64,000 nt of DNA from Pedobacter sp. KBW06 (GCF_003852525.1 NZ_QAJL01000003.1:1064972-1128971), one strand, 5' to 3'; positions 51,963 through 61,870 are shown, numbered from the stretch's first letter. The notes: generated by a model from the letters alone, not told the origin. Numbers and translations are program-made.

Positions 51963-53147
51963 ATGACAACAAAAAGCATATCAGAACTTTTAACCCGATA
52001 TTATAACAATGAATGTACTCCTGAAGAGGAGGCAAGGGTAAATGAATGGTTTGCTGAGCATGGCTCTGCCAAAACAAGTTTTGAACAAATGGACGCTGAA
52101 GCACAGCAGGTATGGGTAAATACTTTATTTACCGACATCACCACAGCCAATGCACTGAAAACACCGCAGCCTAAGGTCTTGAAAAAAAGACTTTGGCCAA
52201 GAATTGCGGCCGCCGCAGCAGTATTAATTGGAATTGGCATCGGTCTGTATGTTGTAGGTCATGAATCAGATCAGGACCGTGTCATCTCTTATGCCAATAC
52301 CATCCATCCCGCAAAGAACGCGGCTACCTTAAAACTGGCAGATGGAAAAGTGATCAGTTTAAATGAATCAAAAACAGGTATCGTTATAGACATCGCTGCG
52401 CTAACCTATGATGATGGTACAGCGGTTGTCCTGAATTCTACCGATGAAAAACAACTTCAGCCAACAGATCCTGAAGCCGATGGCAAAGCCGGCAATCTAA
52501 CCGTAAGCACGCCAACGGGCAGGCAGTACCAGTTGATCTTACCAGATGGTACTAAGGTATGGCTCAATGCCTCCTCCGCGCTTACTTTCCCTACCGTTTT
52601 CTCCGTTAAGGGCAACCGAATGATCACTTTGAGCGGCGAAGCCTATTTTGAAGTCGCCAAAGATAAATCCAGACCATTTATCGTGAAAACAAATACCCAG
52701 GAGGTTAAAGTACTGGGCACACATTTCAACATCAATAGTAACCACAGTACGGTAAGAACCACCCTGCTGGAAGGTTCAATTGCCGTTTCTCCGCTAGGCT
52801 ATGCAGACGGTCAGGAGGGTTTAGCCCTTTCTGCATCCAGTGTACTCCTAAAACCCGGCGAACAAGCCCTGCAAAAATCTGGTAAGATCGAAGTGATTTC
52901 AGTAGATACGGAACAGGCTGTTTCCTGGAAAGATGGCTGGTTCTATTTTAAGAGTGCCAGCTTATCCGAAGTATTGAATGAAGCTGCGAAGTGGTACGAC
53001 TTAAAAATCACCTATAAAAGTGATGTACCTGCAGATCGTTTTACCGGTAAAGTGCCCAGAACAGCAAGCTTAGGTATGTTTATTAAAGTACTTCAATTGA
53101 GTGATGTAAAATTCAAACTGGAAGGACGTAACATGATCATTGATTAA
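51963..53147 (+). CDS. FecR-family anti-sigma factor (with DUF4974)
   Basis: The 394-residue protein has a cytoplasmic N-terminal sigma-binding region with 'YYNNECTPEEEARVNEWF'. One transmembrane helix ('IAAAAAVLIGIGIGLYVVG', near residues 80-98) and a periplasmic FecR domain ('TPTGRQYQLILPDGTKVWLNASSALTFP', 'GEAYFEVAKDKSRPFIVKT') follow. The C-terminal DUF4974-type domain ('DGWFYFKSASLSEVLNEAAKWYDL') is a usual partner of the SusC STN domain. It inhibits the sigma factor until SusC signals that ligand is bound. Confidence 0.95.
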   Translation: MTTKSISELLTRYYNNECTPEEEARVNEWFAEHGSAKTSFEQMDAEAQQVWVNTLFTDITTANALKTPQPKVLKKRLWPRIAAAAAVLIGIGIGLYVVGHESDQDRVISYANTIHPAKNAATLKLADGKVISLNESKTGIVIDIAALTYDDGTAVVLNSTDEKQLQPTDPEADGKAGNLTVSTPTGRQYQLILPDGTKVWLNASSALTFPTVFSVKGNRMITLSGEAYFEVAKDKSRPFIVKTNTQEVKVLGTHFNINSNHSTVRTTLLEGSIAVSPLGYADGQEGLALSASSVLLKPGEQALQKSGKIEVISVDTEQAVSWKDGWFYFKSASLSEVLNEAAKWYDLKITYKSDVPADRFTGKVPRTASLGMFIKVLQLSDVKFKLEGRNMIID

Positions 53148-53195
53148 AAAAAACGATAATTAACCCCAACTATTAACCTTAACCAAACCAACCAA

Positions 53196-53279
53196 ATGGA
53201 AAAAATCTACAAAGACACCGGCCCCTAACCGAAGAGGGCTATCCATATAAAAACAGAAGCCCCGATGGCGATCGGAGCT
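53196..53279 (+). promoter_or_regulatory. Leader region of the SusC gene: 10-codon ORF and hairpin
   Basis: A short ORF starts at 53196 and ends at 53228 (MEKIYKDTGP). Downstream, AGC-C-CCGAT / ATCGG-A-GCT pairs around a GGCG loop (53258-53279). There is no U-tract. It lies in the 205-bp gap between FecR and SusC, where Bacteroidota transcripts often carry regulatory structure, so it may be an attenuator or stability element. Confidence 0.4.
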
Positions 53280-53352
53280 CTGAAATGATTGGGTAGACCC
53301 TTTAACAATTCGTGTAAACCATTTTAGTATTTAACCCAACCAAAACAAAAAT

Positions 53353-56300
53353 ATGAATAATATTATTCATTGCACCCTGCTGTCCAAAAAACCGCAGGGG
53401 CGCAATCTCATTTGGCGAACTATGAAGTTAACCTTCGCTCTATTATTCTCCGTATTTATGCAGGTAAGTGCGTCGGGAACAGCCCAAACAATAAACTTAA
53501 AGAAAAGGAATACCCCACTTACCCAAATCTTTGCTGATCTGGGCCAACAAAGCGGGTATCAGTTCTTTTACAACGAACGCTTGCTGGAAAAAGCCAGCAA
53601 AGTAAATGTTGAGATCGCAAACGGTACATTGATCGAAGCGCTCAACCTGTGTTTCGAAAACCAACCCTTCTCTTATGAGATTATGGATAAAACAGTTGTT
53701 GTGAAAGCCAGGGAGAAATCTATCCTGGAAGCGATTGCAGACTATTTTGCCATAGTTGAGGTAAAAGGACGTGTAACGGACGATAGCGGACGACCTATTC
53801 CAGGAGTAATCATCAGGGAAAAAGGCAAAAAGAACTCTGCCACCACAAATGAAAAAGGAGATTATCAGTTGAAAGTTGATGAGTCTTCTACACTGGTTTT
53901 TTCTTATGTGGGTTATAAAAATGAAGAAATTACCCTTGCCGGCAGAACCATACTCAATGTCAGGATGAAAGAGGATGTATCTCAGTTGAAAGAGGTCACG
54001 ATTTCTACAGGTTATCAAACTCTTGAGAAGAAAACATTTACAGGTTCCTCTGCCATTATTAAAGCTACTGATGCTGAGCGTAACGGTGTTCCTGACATCA
54101 GCCGGATGCTGGAAGGACAAGTTGCAGGGGTTACTGTACAGAATGTTTCAGGAACCTTTGGTGCTGCACCGAAAATTCGTGTACGTGGTGCGACTTCCTT
54201 TTCCGGCGACAATAAACCTCTCTGGGTAGTAGATGGTATTATCCTGGAGGATGTCGTGAACATTTCCAATGAGGCCCTTACCACGGGTGATGCAAATACC
54301 CTGATCGGTTCATCTGTGGCTGGTTTGAATCCTGATGACATTGAGAGTTTCAATATCCTGAAAGATGCCGCAGCCACAGGTATGTATGGTGCAAGAGCCA
54401 TGAACGGTGTAATTGTCGTGACGACAAAAAAAGGAAGACAAACAGAGGGTGCTGCAAGAATTAGCTATAGCGGAAACTATACGACCTATGCCAAGCCAAG
54501 TTATGCAGATTTTGATGTATTGAATTCTGCAGATCAGATGGCCATTATGATTGAGATGCAGAATAAAGGATATTATCAAATCCCCGGCGCTTCCAGAGGC
54601 AATTCGGGAGGGATCTTTTACAAGATGTACAACATGCTTTATGACTATAACGAAAGCACAAAAACCTGGGCATTGAGAAATGACAATGCCAGTAAAATTG
54701 CCTTTTTATCGAGGTATGCAAATGCAAATACAGATTGGTTTGATGTACTGTTTAAAAACTCCCTGCAACAAGATCATTCGGTCAGCATCAACTCAGGTAC
54801 GGAAAAGTTTCAAACCTATGCTTCTACTTCATTTCTTCGTGACAATGGACAAACCAAAGGCAATAGTGTAGATCGTTTCACAGGTAATTATCGCGCTAAC
54901 TTCAAGTTAAATGACAAGCTTAGCGGCGAATTACTGGCAAACGGCTCCGTACGGAACCAGCAAACACCGGGAACAACGGCATTGCAGTCGGACCCTGTTT
55001 ATGGTACCTATTACAGAGGCTTTGACATCAATCCTTATAACTACGCATTGTCTACCAGCCGTCTGATCACCCCTTATGACGAAAATGGGAACCTGGAATA
55101 TTTCCGCCAGAACAGTGCTCCATTTAACATCTTAAATGAGTTAAACACCAATTATCTGAAATTGGGAATGATTGATTTTAAGGTTCAGGGAGGAGTAAAT
55201 TATAAAATAATCCCCAGCTTAACTTACTCCGTGAATGGTTCTTATCGCTTTACAAAGACGGAGAGTCAGATTTATATCCTGAAGAATTCCAATATGGCCA
55301 CCTCATTTAGGACCATAGATGATGCCACCTCTTCCGTAGATAATCCGAATTTATACCTCGATCCTGATTTCCCAAATGGACTACGTGTGAGCGTATTACC
55401 GGATGGCGGTTTTTACAAGATTACAGGAGATAACCTAAAAAGTTATTATTTCAGACAAAATTTACAATACAACAAAACATTTAATAAAGACCATAACCTA
55501 AATGTTTTTGGTGCAATGGAGCTGCGCTATGCAGACAGACAAAATGAATATTTTGACGGTGCAGGTTATCAGTTTGAAAATGGAGGATTGGTAAGTTCCA
55601 ATTACAAATATTTCAAACAGGCCGCTGAAACAGGCAAACCCTATTTTGGGATGGGCTACGGACTTGACCGTTACATTGCTTATTTTTCAAATGCCTCCTA
55701 TACCTATAAGGAAAAATACACCTTAAAATTCTCTACTCGTCTTGATGGTTCAAATCTGATGGGTAAAAGCACGGTAGCACGGTGGTTGCCAACCTGGAAC
55801 CTTTCCGGAAGCTGGAATATTGATGAAGAGTCTTTCTGGCCTAAAAACAACATCGTAAATGCGGCAAAACTAAGGGCCTCTTATGGTCTGGTTGCAAGTA
55901 TCGGAAATGCCAAAAACTCGTCTGCAGTATTTTATAATCAAATTGCAAGGAGACCGAATATTGTGGATCAGGAAGTACAAACTTTCATTTCCAGCTTAGA
56001 GAACTCACAGCTTACCTGGGAGAAAACCAAGGATTTTAACATTGGTTTAGATGTAGCCATGCTTGGCGACCGCTTAAATTTAACCCTGGACGTCTATAAG
56101 CGGAATATTTTCGACCTAATTGGCGGGATCAAAACTTCAGGTATCGGCGGTCAGTTTGAAAAAACGGCGAATTATGGAGCGATGAAAGGAAATGGGATCG
56201 AATTTGCAATTACCGGTAAAGTAATAGACAACCCGAACTTTAAATGGAGAACCAATTTTAATTTTGGATACAATACCAATAAGGTGACCAAACTTGAAGT

Positions 56301-57042
56301 TGCTCCCAATGTATGGAGGTCTATATCATCTAATGGCGCCCCTGTAGAAGGCTATTCTCAACGAAGTTTATTTTCTGTACAATTTGCAGGTTTAAATCAC
56401 GATTATGGATACCCGACCTTTATTGGTCCGGACGGAAAACCCACTACTTACATTGGTTTGCAGGACGACAATCTGTCTTTCCTAAAATATGAAGGACCTA
56501 TTGACCCTACTTTTGCCGGAGGTTTTTACAATCAGTTTTCGTATAAAGGTTTCAGCGTATCCGCTTTATTCGGTTTTTCTGCGGGGAACTTTCTTCGTTT
56601 AAAACCAACGGTTCAAAGTGCATATGACGATCTGACCGCATTGAGCAGGGATGTGATGAACAGATGGGTATTACCTGGGGATGAAAAATTCACAAGTGTT
56701 CCGGCCATACTGGATCCGCTTTCCGCAGCTAAAATCATTGGCTCTGATGGTTCTGCTGTAGACATCAGGTATCCATATAACATCTACAATTATTCTACAG
56801 AACGAGTGGTAAAAGGAGATTATATAAAATTAAGGCAACTGTCGCTCACCTATGCCCTTCCTAAGAGCATTTATTCCAGACTAAATATGTCCAATGCACA
56901 ATTGTCGCTGGTAGGCAATAACATTTGGTTGATTTATGCAGATAAACGCCTGAATGGGCAGGACCCGGAATTCTATGCCTCCGGTGGTGTGGCCATGCCT
57001 GTTGCAAAACAGTATACCCTATCGTTAAAATTTGGATTTTAA
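53353..57042 (+). CDS. SusC/RagA TonB-linked outer membrane transporter with STN domain
   Basis: The 1229-residue protein has a signal peptide (hydrophobic stretch 'MKLTFALLFSVFMQVSA' from the second Met, residue 24). An STN secretin/TonB short N-terminal domain follows (about 48-115, 'NTPLTQIFADLGQQSGYQFFY'). Next come a carboxypeptidase-regulatory-like domain (about 137-215), a plug with 'VDGIILED' and 'LKDAAATGMYGARAMNGVIVVTTKKG', and a 22-stranded barrel to the end. The STN domain is the contact that reports ligand binding to FecR. The SusD partner gene starts 12 bp after this gene. Confidence 0.97.
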   Translation: MNNIIHCTLLSKKPQGRNLIWRTMKLTFALLFSVFMQVSASGTAQTINLKKRNTPLTQIFADLGQQSGYQFFYNERLLEKASKVNVEIANGTLIEALNLCFENQPFSYEIMDKTVVVKAREKSILEAIADYFAIVEVKGRVTDDSGRPIPGVIIREKGKKNSATTNEKGDYQLKVDESSTLVFSYVGYKNEEITLAGRTILNVRMKEDVSQLKEVTISTGYQTLEKKTFTGSSAIIKATDAERNGVPDISRMLEGQVAGVTVQNVSGTFGAAPKIRVRGATSFSGDNKPLWVVDGIILEDVVNISNEALTTGDANTLIGSSVAGLNPDDIESFNILKDAAATGMYGARAMNGVIVVTTKKGRQTEGAARISYSGNYTTYAKPSYADFDVLNSADQMAIMIEMQNKGYYQIPGASRGNSGGIFYKMYNMLYDYNESTKTWALRNDNASKIAFLSRYANANTDWFDVLFKNSLQQDHSVSINSGTEKFQTYASTSFLRDNGQTKGNSVDRFTGNYRANFKLNDKLSGELLANGSVRNQQTPGTTALQSDPVYGTYYRGFDINPYNYALSTSRLITPYDENGNLEYFRQNSAPFNILNELNTNYLKLGMIDFKVQGGVNYKIIPSLTYSVNGSYRFTKTESQIYILKNSNMATSFRTIDDATSSVDNPNLYLDPDFPNGLRVSVLPDGGFYKITGDNLKSYYFRQNLQYNKTFNKDHNLNVFGAMELRYADRQNEYFDGAGYQFENGGLVSSNYKYFKQAAETGKPYFGMGYGLDRYIAYFSNASYTYKEKYTLKFSTRLDGSNLMGKSTVARWLPTWNLSGSWNIDEESFWPKNNIVNAAKLRASYGLVASIGNAKNSSAVFYNQIARRPNIVDQEVQTFISSLENSQLTWEKTKDFNIGLDVAMLGDRLNLTLDVYKRNIFDLIGGIKTSGIGGQFEKTANYGAMKGNGIEFAITGKVIDNPNFKWRTNFNFGYNTNKVTKLEVAPNVWRSISSNGAPVEGYSQRSLFSVQFAGLNHDYGYPTFIGPDGKPTTYIGLQDDNLSFLKYEGPIDPTFAGGFYNQFSYKGFSVSALFGFSAGNFLRLKPTVQSAYDDLTALSRDVMNRWVLPGDEKFTSVPAILDPLSAAKIIGSDGSAVDIRYPYNIYNYSTERVVKGDYIKLRQLSLTYALPKSIYSRLNMSNAQLSLVGNNIWLIYADKRLNGQDPEFYASGGVAMPVAKQYTLSLKFGF

Positions 57043-57054
57043 TACGCATCGATT

Positions 57055-58518
57055 ATGAAATTAAATAAAATATCATTTGTCCTGTTAGCGGCAGTCCCGA
57101 TCCTTTCTTTACTATCATGTAAAAAATATTTAGACGAAGCTCCGGACAACAGAACGGAAATTAATTCCGTTGAAAAGGTGGCTCAGCTCGTTTCAACGGC
57201 CTACCCTACCTATGATTATCTGACATTTACCGAATCCTCTTCAGACAATGCGGAAGATAAAGGCGTTGGTATCGGCAGTACTGACGAAATGTTTGACCTC
57301 CCTTACAACTGGGTAGATGTTATTGGTACAGGAACCAACTCTACCTCTAACTACTGGAACGGATGTTATGAAGGGATTGCTGCTGCAAATCAGGCACTGG
57401 AAGCCATTGAAAAAGAAAACCTCGGTGCAGCCGTGCTGCCCTATAAAGGTGAAGCCCTTGTAGCCCGCGCTTATGCCCATTTTATGTTGGCGATCCTGTA
57501 TGCAACACCATATGAAATTGGCGGAAGCAACAGTGCTCCCGGAATTCCCTACATTACGGCACCGGAAACCAAGGTTATTGTACAGTACGACAGAGGTACG
57601 GTTCAATCTACCTACGAAAAAATCGAGAAAGATCTGGAAGACGGCCTCAAACTCCTTTCTGCTTCGGCCTACAAAACACCAAAATATCATTTTACCCCCG
57701 CAGCGGCACATGCCTTTGCTTCCCGTTTTTACTTATTCAAAGGAGAATGGAAAAAGGTAATTGAACATGCAACGTTAACCGTTCCGGGCAATGATTTTGT
57801 CAGCAACATCCGTCCGATTACGACTGGTTTGAAAGATATGACAGGTGAAGAATTTAATGCGGCATTTTTTTCCAGCGCACAAAAGTACAACCTGCTCTTG
57901 TCCAATAATTATTCGACCTATCATTACCAGTACGGACCGCGACATGGATATGGTTCAAAACTCGTAAAAATGTTTACCACTGCAAATGTAACCGGTAAGA
58001 TTTTAGCCAACCGTGTGGTGTCTTATGGCGTACCACAGTATACCACTTATAAGTATAAAGGTTATTTCTTTAATACCGGCCCCGGAATTGGTTTCCCTTA
58101 CCTGACCAGTGCGTCGTTAACGGTAGATGAAGCTTTAATGAACAGGGCTGAAGCCTACGCTGAGCTCGGAGATAATGATCTGGCGCTGAAAGACATCAAT
58201 GATTTTTATAGTGTCCGTACCGATTCCTACAGTCCGGTAAACGATGCCGTTACCCTGGCGAAGATCAATAATTTCTATAAGCTTTCAAACCCTAAAGATG
58301 GCTTGATCCGAACCATACTGGATGCCAAAAAAGCGGAGTTTTTACAGGAAGGAATCAGGTGGTTTGACATCATCCGACGGAGACTTACTGTTGTCCATAA
58401 CAACTTCGATGCCAGCGGACTGGAGACCTTTACAGAACTTAAACCAGGTGATAAACGAAGACTATTTCAATTGCCTAAAGAGGTTAAATTGTCTGGTATA
58501 GAATTAAACCCGAGATAA
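57055..58518 (+). CDS. RagB/SusD-family nutrient-binding lipoprotein
   Basis: The 487-residue protein has a lipobox 'LSLLSC' (Cys22) and the SusD helical TPR-like fold: 'AYAHFMLAILYATPYEIGG', 'AAAHAFASRFYLFKGEWKKVIEHA', 'DEALMNRAEAYAELGDNDLALKDIN' and 'FLQEGIRWFDIIRRRL'. It forms the extracellular lid of the SusC transporter. The binding site residues cannot be assigned, so the ligand is open. Confidence 0.95.
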   Translation: MKLNKISFVLLAAVPILSLLSCKKYLDEAPDNRTEINSVEKVAQLVSTAYPTYDYLTFTESSSDNAEDKGVGIGSTDEMFDLPYNWVDVIGTGTNSTSNYWNGCYEGIAAANQALEAIEKENLGAAVLPYKGEALVARAYAHFMLAILYATPYEIGGSNSAPGIPYITAPETKVIVQYDRGTVQSTYEKIEKDLEDGLKLLSASAYKTPKYHFTPAAAHAFASRFYLFKGEWKKVIEHATLTVPGNDFVSNIRPITTGLKDMTGEEFNAAFFSSAQKYNLLLSNNYSTYHYQYGPRHGYGSKLVKMFTTANVTGKILANRVVSYGVPQYTTYKYKGYFFNTGPGIGFPYLTSASLTVDEALMNRAEAYAELGDNDLALKDINDFYSVRTDSYSPVNDAVTLAKINNFYKLSNPKDGLIRTILDAKKAEFLQEGIRWFDIIRRRLTVVHNNFDASGLETFTELKPGDKRRLFQLPKEVKLSGIELNPR

Positions 58519-58528
58519 AATTAATATT

Positions 58529-59908
58529 ATGAGACATATATATAAATTTTTAATATTTGCGGCTTTAGTTACCTCGATAACGGGTTGTCGCAAAGCTGAA
58601 AACCTGAATGTAGATTACAGTACTTTTAACGCTGATCATCCGGAGACCAATACCGCATTAGACCAGTGGTTGAAAACGAATTTTCTGGATGCCTATAATA
58701 TAGATGTGGTGTATCGTTACAACCGCTATTACCATGGAAATACGGCAAACGTTACGCCCAACAAACTGGGAGATATCCAGCCTACCATGCAGGAAGTCCT
58801 GAATGGATTCATTGCCCCATACAGAAAGGTGGCCGGGGAGACATTTTCTAAGAAGTACATTCCTAAAGAGTTTGTATTATTTGGCTCCTACTCCTATGCC
58901 GATGGTAATGATCCGGGTGTAGCAGGAACTGCTGCTGCCGGCAGGAGAATTACATTGTATGGCTTAAATGATTATGCCCCGCTCCCTGGAGGTGCATTTT
59001 ATTTTTGGGACAGACAAAGAATCATGCACCATGAGTTTGGCCATATCCTGAATCAGATCATTCCTATCCCTACGGATTTTGAAAGTATTTCTAAAGGTTT
59101 TTACAAGCAACCATATAAAGATATGCCGGAAGAAACTGCCCATCAAAACGGATTTGTAACCAGTTATGCCAGTGGCGTGTATACCGAAGATTATGCGGAA
59201 ACCATTAGCTGGGCATTAATTAACGGACAGGCATGGTATGATAACTGGGCCAATACCTCATCACCGGCAGGAAAAAACAGGTTGATCCAGAAAGAGCAAA
59301 ATGTGATCAATTATTACAACAGTCTGGGGATAAGCTTCAAAGAGCTGCAGCGGGAACTACAAAACTATATGCGGAATACGCTGAATTTAAATGAATCAAA
59401 GTTTTCTTACTGGCTCAACAGAAAAATATATTCTTCAATGACAGTCAACCTGGAATCAGCGGCCTATACCAAATATGGCAGTTCGGATGCTTTTGGCCAG
59501 GTGTATAAAGGTGTAAAAACAGCAATAAACGGCTTGGGCGGATATGGATTGACCTTCAATTTTATAAAATTCAATTTCAGTTCAGCAACCACCATGAACG
59601 TGGAGATCAACTTTAATCAGGGGCCGGATAACTATCTCGCAAACTATGCGTATAACATGGCGATTAATCAGACTACCGGAGAGGTTAAATTTACTACAGG
59701 TACACCCGGAGGAACGGATAATAACTGGGTAAACAATGCCAATTTACTGCGGCCATCTGTACAGCCTTTGCTGGATTACCTGGGTAACCAGTTGTTCATT
59801 GCCGACTGGCTCCCGGTAACTGTTGATGCCGATAATTACATGAAATACGGTGGTTTTTACGTGAAGGGTAGTCCATCAAACTATTTTTATGCACCGCTGA
59901 CTTATTAA
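58529..59908 (+). CDS. SusCD-associated zinc metallohydrolase lipoprotein (HExxH)
   Basis: The 459-residue protein has a lipobox 'TSITGC' (Cys20) and a zinc motif His168-Glu169-x-x-His172 ('MHHEFGHILNQIIP'), with a candidate third ligand in 'EDYAETISW'. It belongs to the 'substrate import-associated zinc metallohydrolase' group (Peptidase_Mx1-like), which accompanies SusC/SusD pairs. It is likely surface-exposed and releases peptides or other substrates for the transporter. The exact cleavage reaction is not known for this group. Confidence 0.85.
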   Translation: MRHIYKFLIFAALVTSITGCRKAENLNVDYSTFNADHPETNTALDQWLKTNFLDAYNIDVVYRYNRYYHGNTANVTPNKLGDIQPTMQEVLNGFIAPYRKVAGETFSKKYIPKEFVLFGSYSYADGNDPGVAGTAAAGRRITLYGLNDYAPLPGGAFYFWDRQRIMHHEFGHILNQIIPIPTDFESISKGFYKQPYKDMPEETAHQNGFVTSYASGVYTEDYAETISWALINGQAWYDNWANTSSPAGKNRLIQKEQNVINYYNSLGISFKELQRELQNYMRNTLNLNESKFSYWLNRKIYSSMTVNLESAAYTKYGSSDAFGQVYKGVKTAINGLGGYGLTFNFIKFNFSSATTMNVEINFNQGPDNYLANYAYNMAINQTTGEVKFTTGTPGGTDNNWVNNANLLRPSVQPLLDYLGNQLFIADWLPVTVDADNYMKYGGFYVKGSPSNYFYAPLTY

Positions 59909-59924
59909 ATTAACTTAAGACAAA

Positions 59925-61271
59925 ATGAAAAGATTACTATTTTTTATTGCACTCTTGTCTGTATTGATCAGCTGCAAAAAAACATCATACGTTGCAAAAT
60001 TTGATAAGTTACCTCAGGAAAGAGCAGGAGAACAAATCGCCCTGGTTCTAAACTCCTTAACATCCGCAAAAGACGGATGGATTGCCTCTCTGCCAACAGC
60101 TAAAGGCGGAGGTTATGGTTTTTACGTCAGTTTTGATAAAGATCAGAATGCAATTATGTACGGAGATTTAACTGACAAAAGTGCTTCAGAGGCTGGAAAA
60201 TCCTACTTTAGGGTAAAACAGGACATGGGAACAGATTTAATTTTTGATACGTATAACTACATTTCTATGTTAAACGATCCCGATGATAGTGTACTTGGAG
60301 GTGAAAGCAAAATCGGGTTCAGCAGCGACATCGAATTCATTTATGACCGCTCTACTGCCGATAGCATCATTTTTATAGGGAAGAAGTTTCGCCAACCCTT
60401 TAAACTGGTAAAAGCCACGGCTGCACAAAGGGCGATTTATGAAGCTGGTGGTTTTAAAACAGCGATTGATAAATTAAAAAATTTCTTCGTCAGCAACCAA
60501 AATCCTTATATAGAATTGGGTTCCGGTGCTGAGGCCAAAAAGATCGGAATCACACCTAATATGACCAATAACCTCGAAATTGGAAAGAGAATCGACTTTA
60601 CCGGTCCGGCGGCAGATGGAAAAATCAGCTCTGCCTCCGAAAAATTTAATTTTACACTTGATGGCCTCTCCATTCTGAACAAGGGACTTGTTTTTCAAGG
60701 GATCACGTTTGTAAGACTGAGCTGGAAGGATGCGGTAACCTTAGCAATGTACGACGCAGCAGGAAAGGAATATATTGTTAAAAATTCAATCGTACCATTA
60801 ATCCCGCTGAATCAGCTTTGGGGCACCAAATATAGTGGCATGCTTTCTGAATTTAAAACGATCTATCCAGGCACTTCTGCCAGTGGGGCGGTGATACTGA
60901 ACTACTTCCATAATAACTTACAACCTAATCCGCTTAATCCTTATAGTTTCAATTACGGCCGCATCAACTTTGTGTGGAGCGTAGTGAACAAAAGATTAAC
61001 GATTAACGCCCATACCAGCCAGAGTGGAGGAGCAAATACCTGGGTTACTTCATCAACCTACAGCTATACTACAGATGATAAAGGTGTGTACAAATTCACG
61101 CTTCTATCTCCGCCTTCAGAGGGATATGCGGGCAAAATTATCCTGAAGCTGCATGACTTTATACTGGCCAATCATGTGACTTTTGATTATTACATAGATA
61201 ATGGCATTGTTTATGGAAAAATGGCGAGCGTAGAAGATCCTACAATCGTGATGACCTTTATGCTGCAATAG
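59925..61271 (+). CDS. DUF4302 lipoprotein of the SusCD locus
   Basis: The 448-residue protein begins with a lipobox 'VLISC' (Cys17). The block 'ERAGEQIALVLNSLTSAKDGWIASL' and the 'GGGYGFYVSFDKD' repeat-like strands are typical of DUF4302 proteins found beside SusC/SusD/HExxH genes. It is rich in beta strands and is presumably surface-exposed. Its role is unknown; it may bind substrate. It is the last gene of the operon, with a terminator 24 bp downstream. Confidence 0.88.
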   Translation: MKRLLFFIALLSVLISCKKTSYVAKFDKLPQERAGEQIALVLNSLTSAKDGWIASLPTAKGGGYGFYVSFDKDQNAIMYGDLTDKSASEAGKSYFRVKQDMGTDLIFDTYNYISMLNDPDDSVLGGESKIGFSSDIEFIYDRSTADSIIFIGKKFRQPFKLVKATAAQRAIYEAGGFKTAIDKLKNFFVSNQNPYIELGSGAEAKKIGITPNMTNNLEIGKRIDFTGPAADGKISSASEKFNFTLDGLSILNKGLVFQGITFVRLSWKDAVTLAMYDAAGKEYIVKNSIVPLIPLNQLWGTKYSGMLSEFKTIYPGTSASGAVILNYFHNNLQPNPLNPYSFNYGRINFVWSVVNKRLTINAHTSQSGGANTWVTSSTYSYTTDDKGVYKFTLLSPPSEGYAGKIILKLHDFILANHVTFDYYIDNGIVYGKMASVEDPTIVMTFMLQ

Positions 61272-61294
61272 AATTCATAAAATAAGGCTACCTT

Positions 61295-61335
61295 AAATGC
61301 CTAAATAGCTTAACGGTTATTTAGGCATTTATTTT
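61295..61335 (+). terminator. Intrinsic terminator of the SusCD operon
   Basis: AAATGCCTAAATA pairs with the inverted TATTTAGGCATTT (61317-61330 region) around a short loop, followed by TTTATTTT. It lies about 24 nt after the DUF4302 stop. Confidence 0.8.
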
Positions 61336-61353
61336 AAACATGAAACACCAGTT

Positions 61354-61506
61354 ATGGAAAACAAACCTGTTCAAAATTTAAAGAATGGAGACCAATGTCT
61401 GGTTACCAGCAAAACAGGTCATATTACCATTACCGTTGAACAAAAAAATGGCGTTCGGTTGAAAACACTCGGAAAAAACGTTGTGGTTAAGAATGAGGAA
61501 GAATAA
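61354..61506 (+). CDS. Small 50-aa hypothetical protein
   Basis: An ATG at 61354 opens 50 codons ending in TAA at 61504-61506. The product has a plausible small beta-rich core ('GDQCLVTSKTGHITITVEQK', 'GVRLKTLGKNVVVK') and an acidic C terminus, and its composition is protein-like. It sits between a terminator and the cold-shock gene. I do not recognise it, and it is too short to be certain it is expressed. Confidence 0.5.
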   Translation: MENKPVQNLKNGDQCLVTSKTGHITITVEQKNGVRLKTLGKNVVVKNEEE

Positions 61507-61660
61507 GTTCCTTTTACAGGGGTAAAAAACCCGTTTTTAAATATTTTGTAAAAAAAACTTAGAATTCTTTTAAACAATCCTTATTTTACAGTGCTATTGT
61601 TTTCCGTTGGGCAACCAATTTCGGAAGTCAATACAATTTATCTTTAATAGCTTAAATACA

Positions 61661-61852
61661 ATGCAAGAAGGAACAGTAAAATTTTTTAATGAGTCAAAAG
61701 GATTTGGCTTTATCGTACCCGCCAACGGAGATGCAGAAATCTTTGTTCATGTGACTGGACTAACAGGTCCAATCAGAGAGAACGACACCGTTACTTATGA
61801 TGTTGAAAATGGCAAAAAAGGCCTGAACGCAACAAATGTAAAAGTCATCTAA
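61661..61852 (+). CDS. Cold-shock domain protein (CspA family)
   Basis: A TTG at 61607 extends the frame, but the ATG at 61661 starts at 'MQEGTVKFFNESKGFGFI', the standard N terminus. The 63-residue protein has RNP1 'KGFGFIVP' and RNP2 'IFVHV'. It is a single-stranded nucleic acid binder and RNA chaperone. The leader of at least 100 nt upstream of the ATG is long, as in other cold-shock genes, and may fold in a temperature-dependent way. A terminator follows 18 nt after the stop. Confidence 0.95.
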   Translation: MQEGTVKFFNESKGFGFIVPANGDAEIFVHVTGLTGPIRENDTVTYDVENGKKGLNATNVKVI

Positions 61853-61870
61853 TTTATTGATGATTTACCT

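Noticed and set aside
51299..61271. SusCD locus as a polysaccharide utilisation locus
   Set aside because: No glycoside hydrolase, lyase or esterase belongs to the operon; the enzyme present is an HExxH metallohydrolase.
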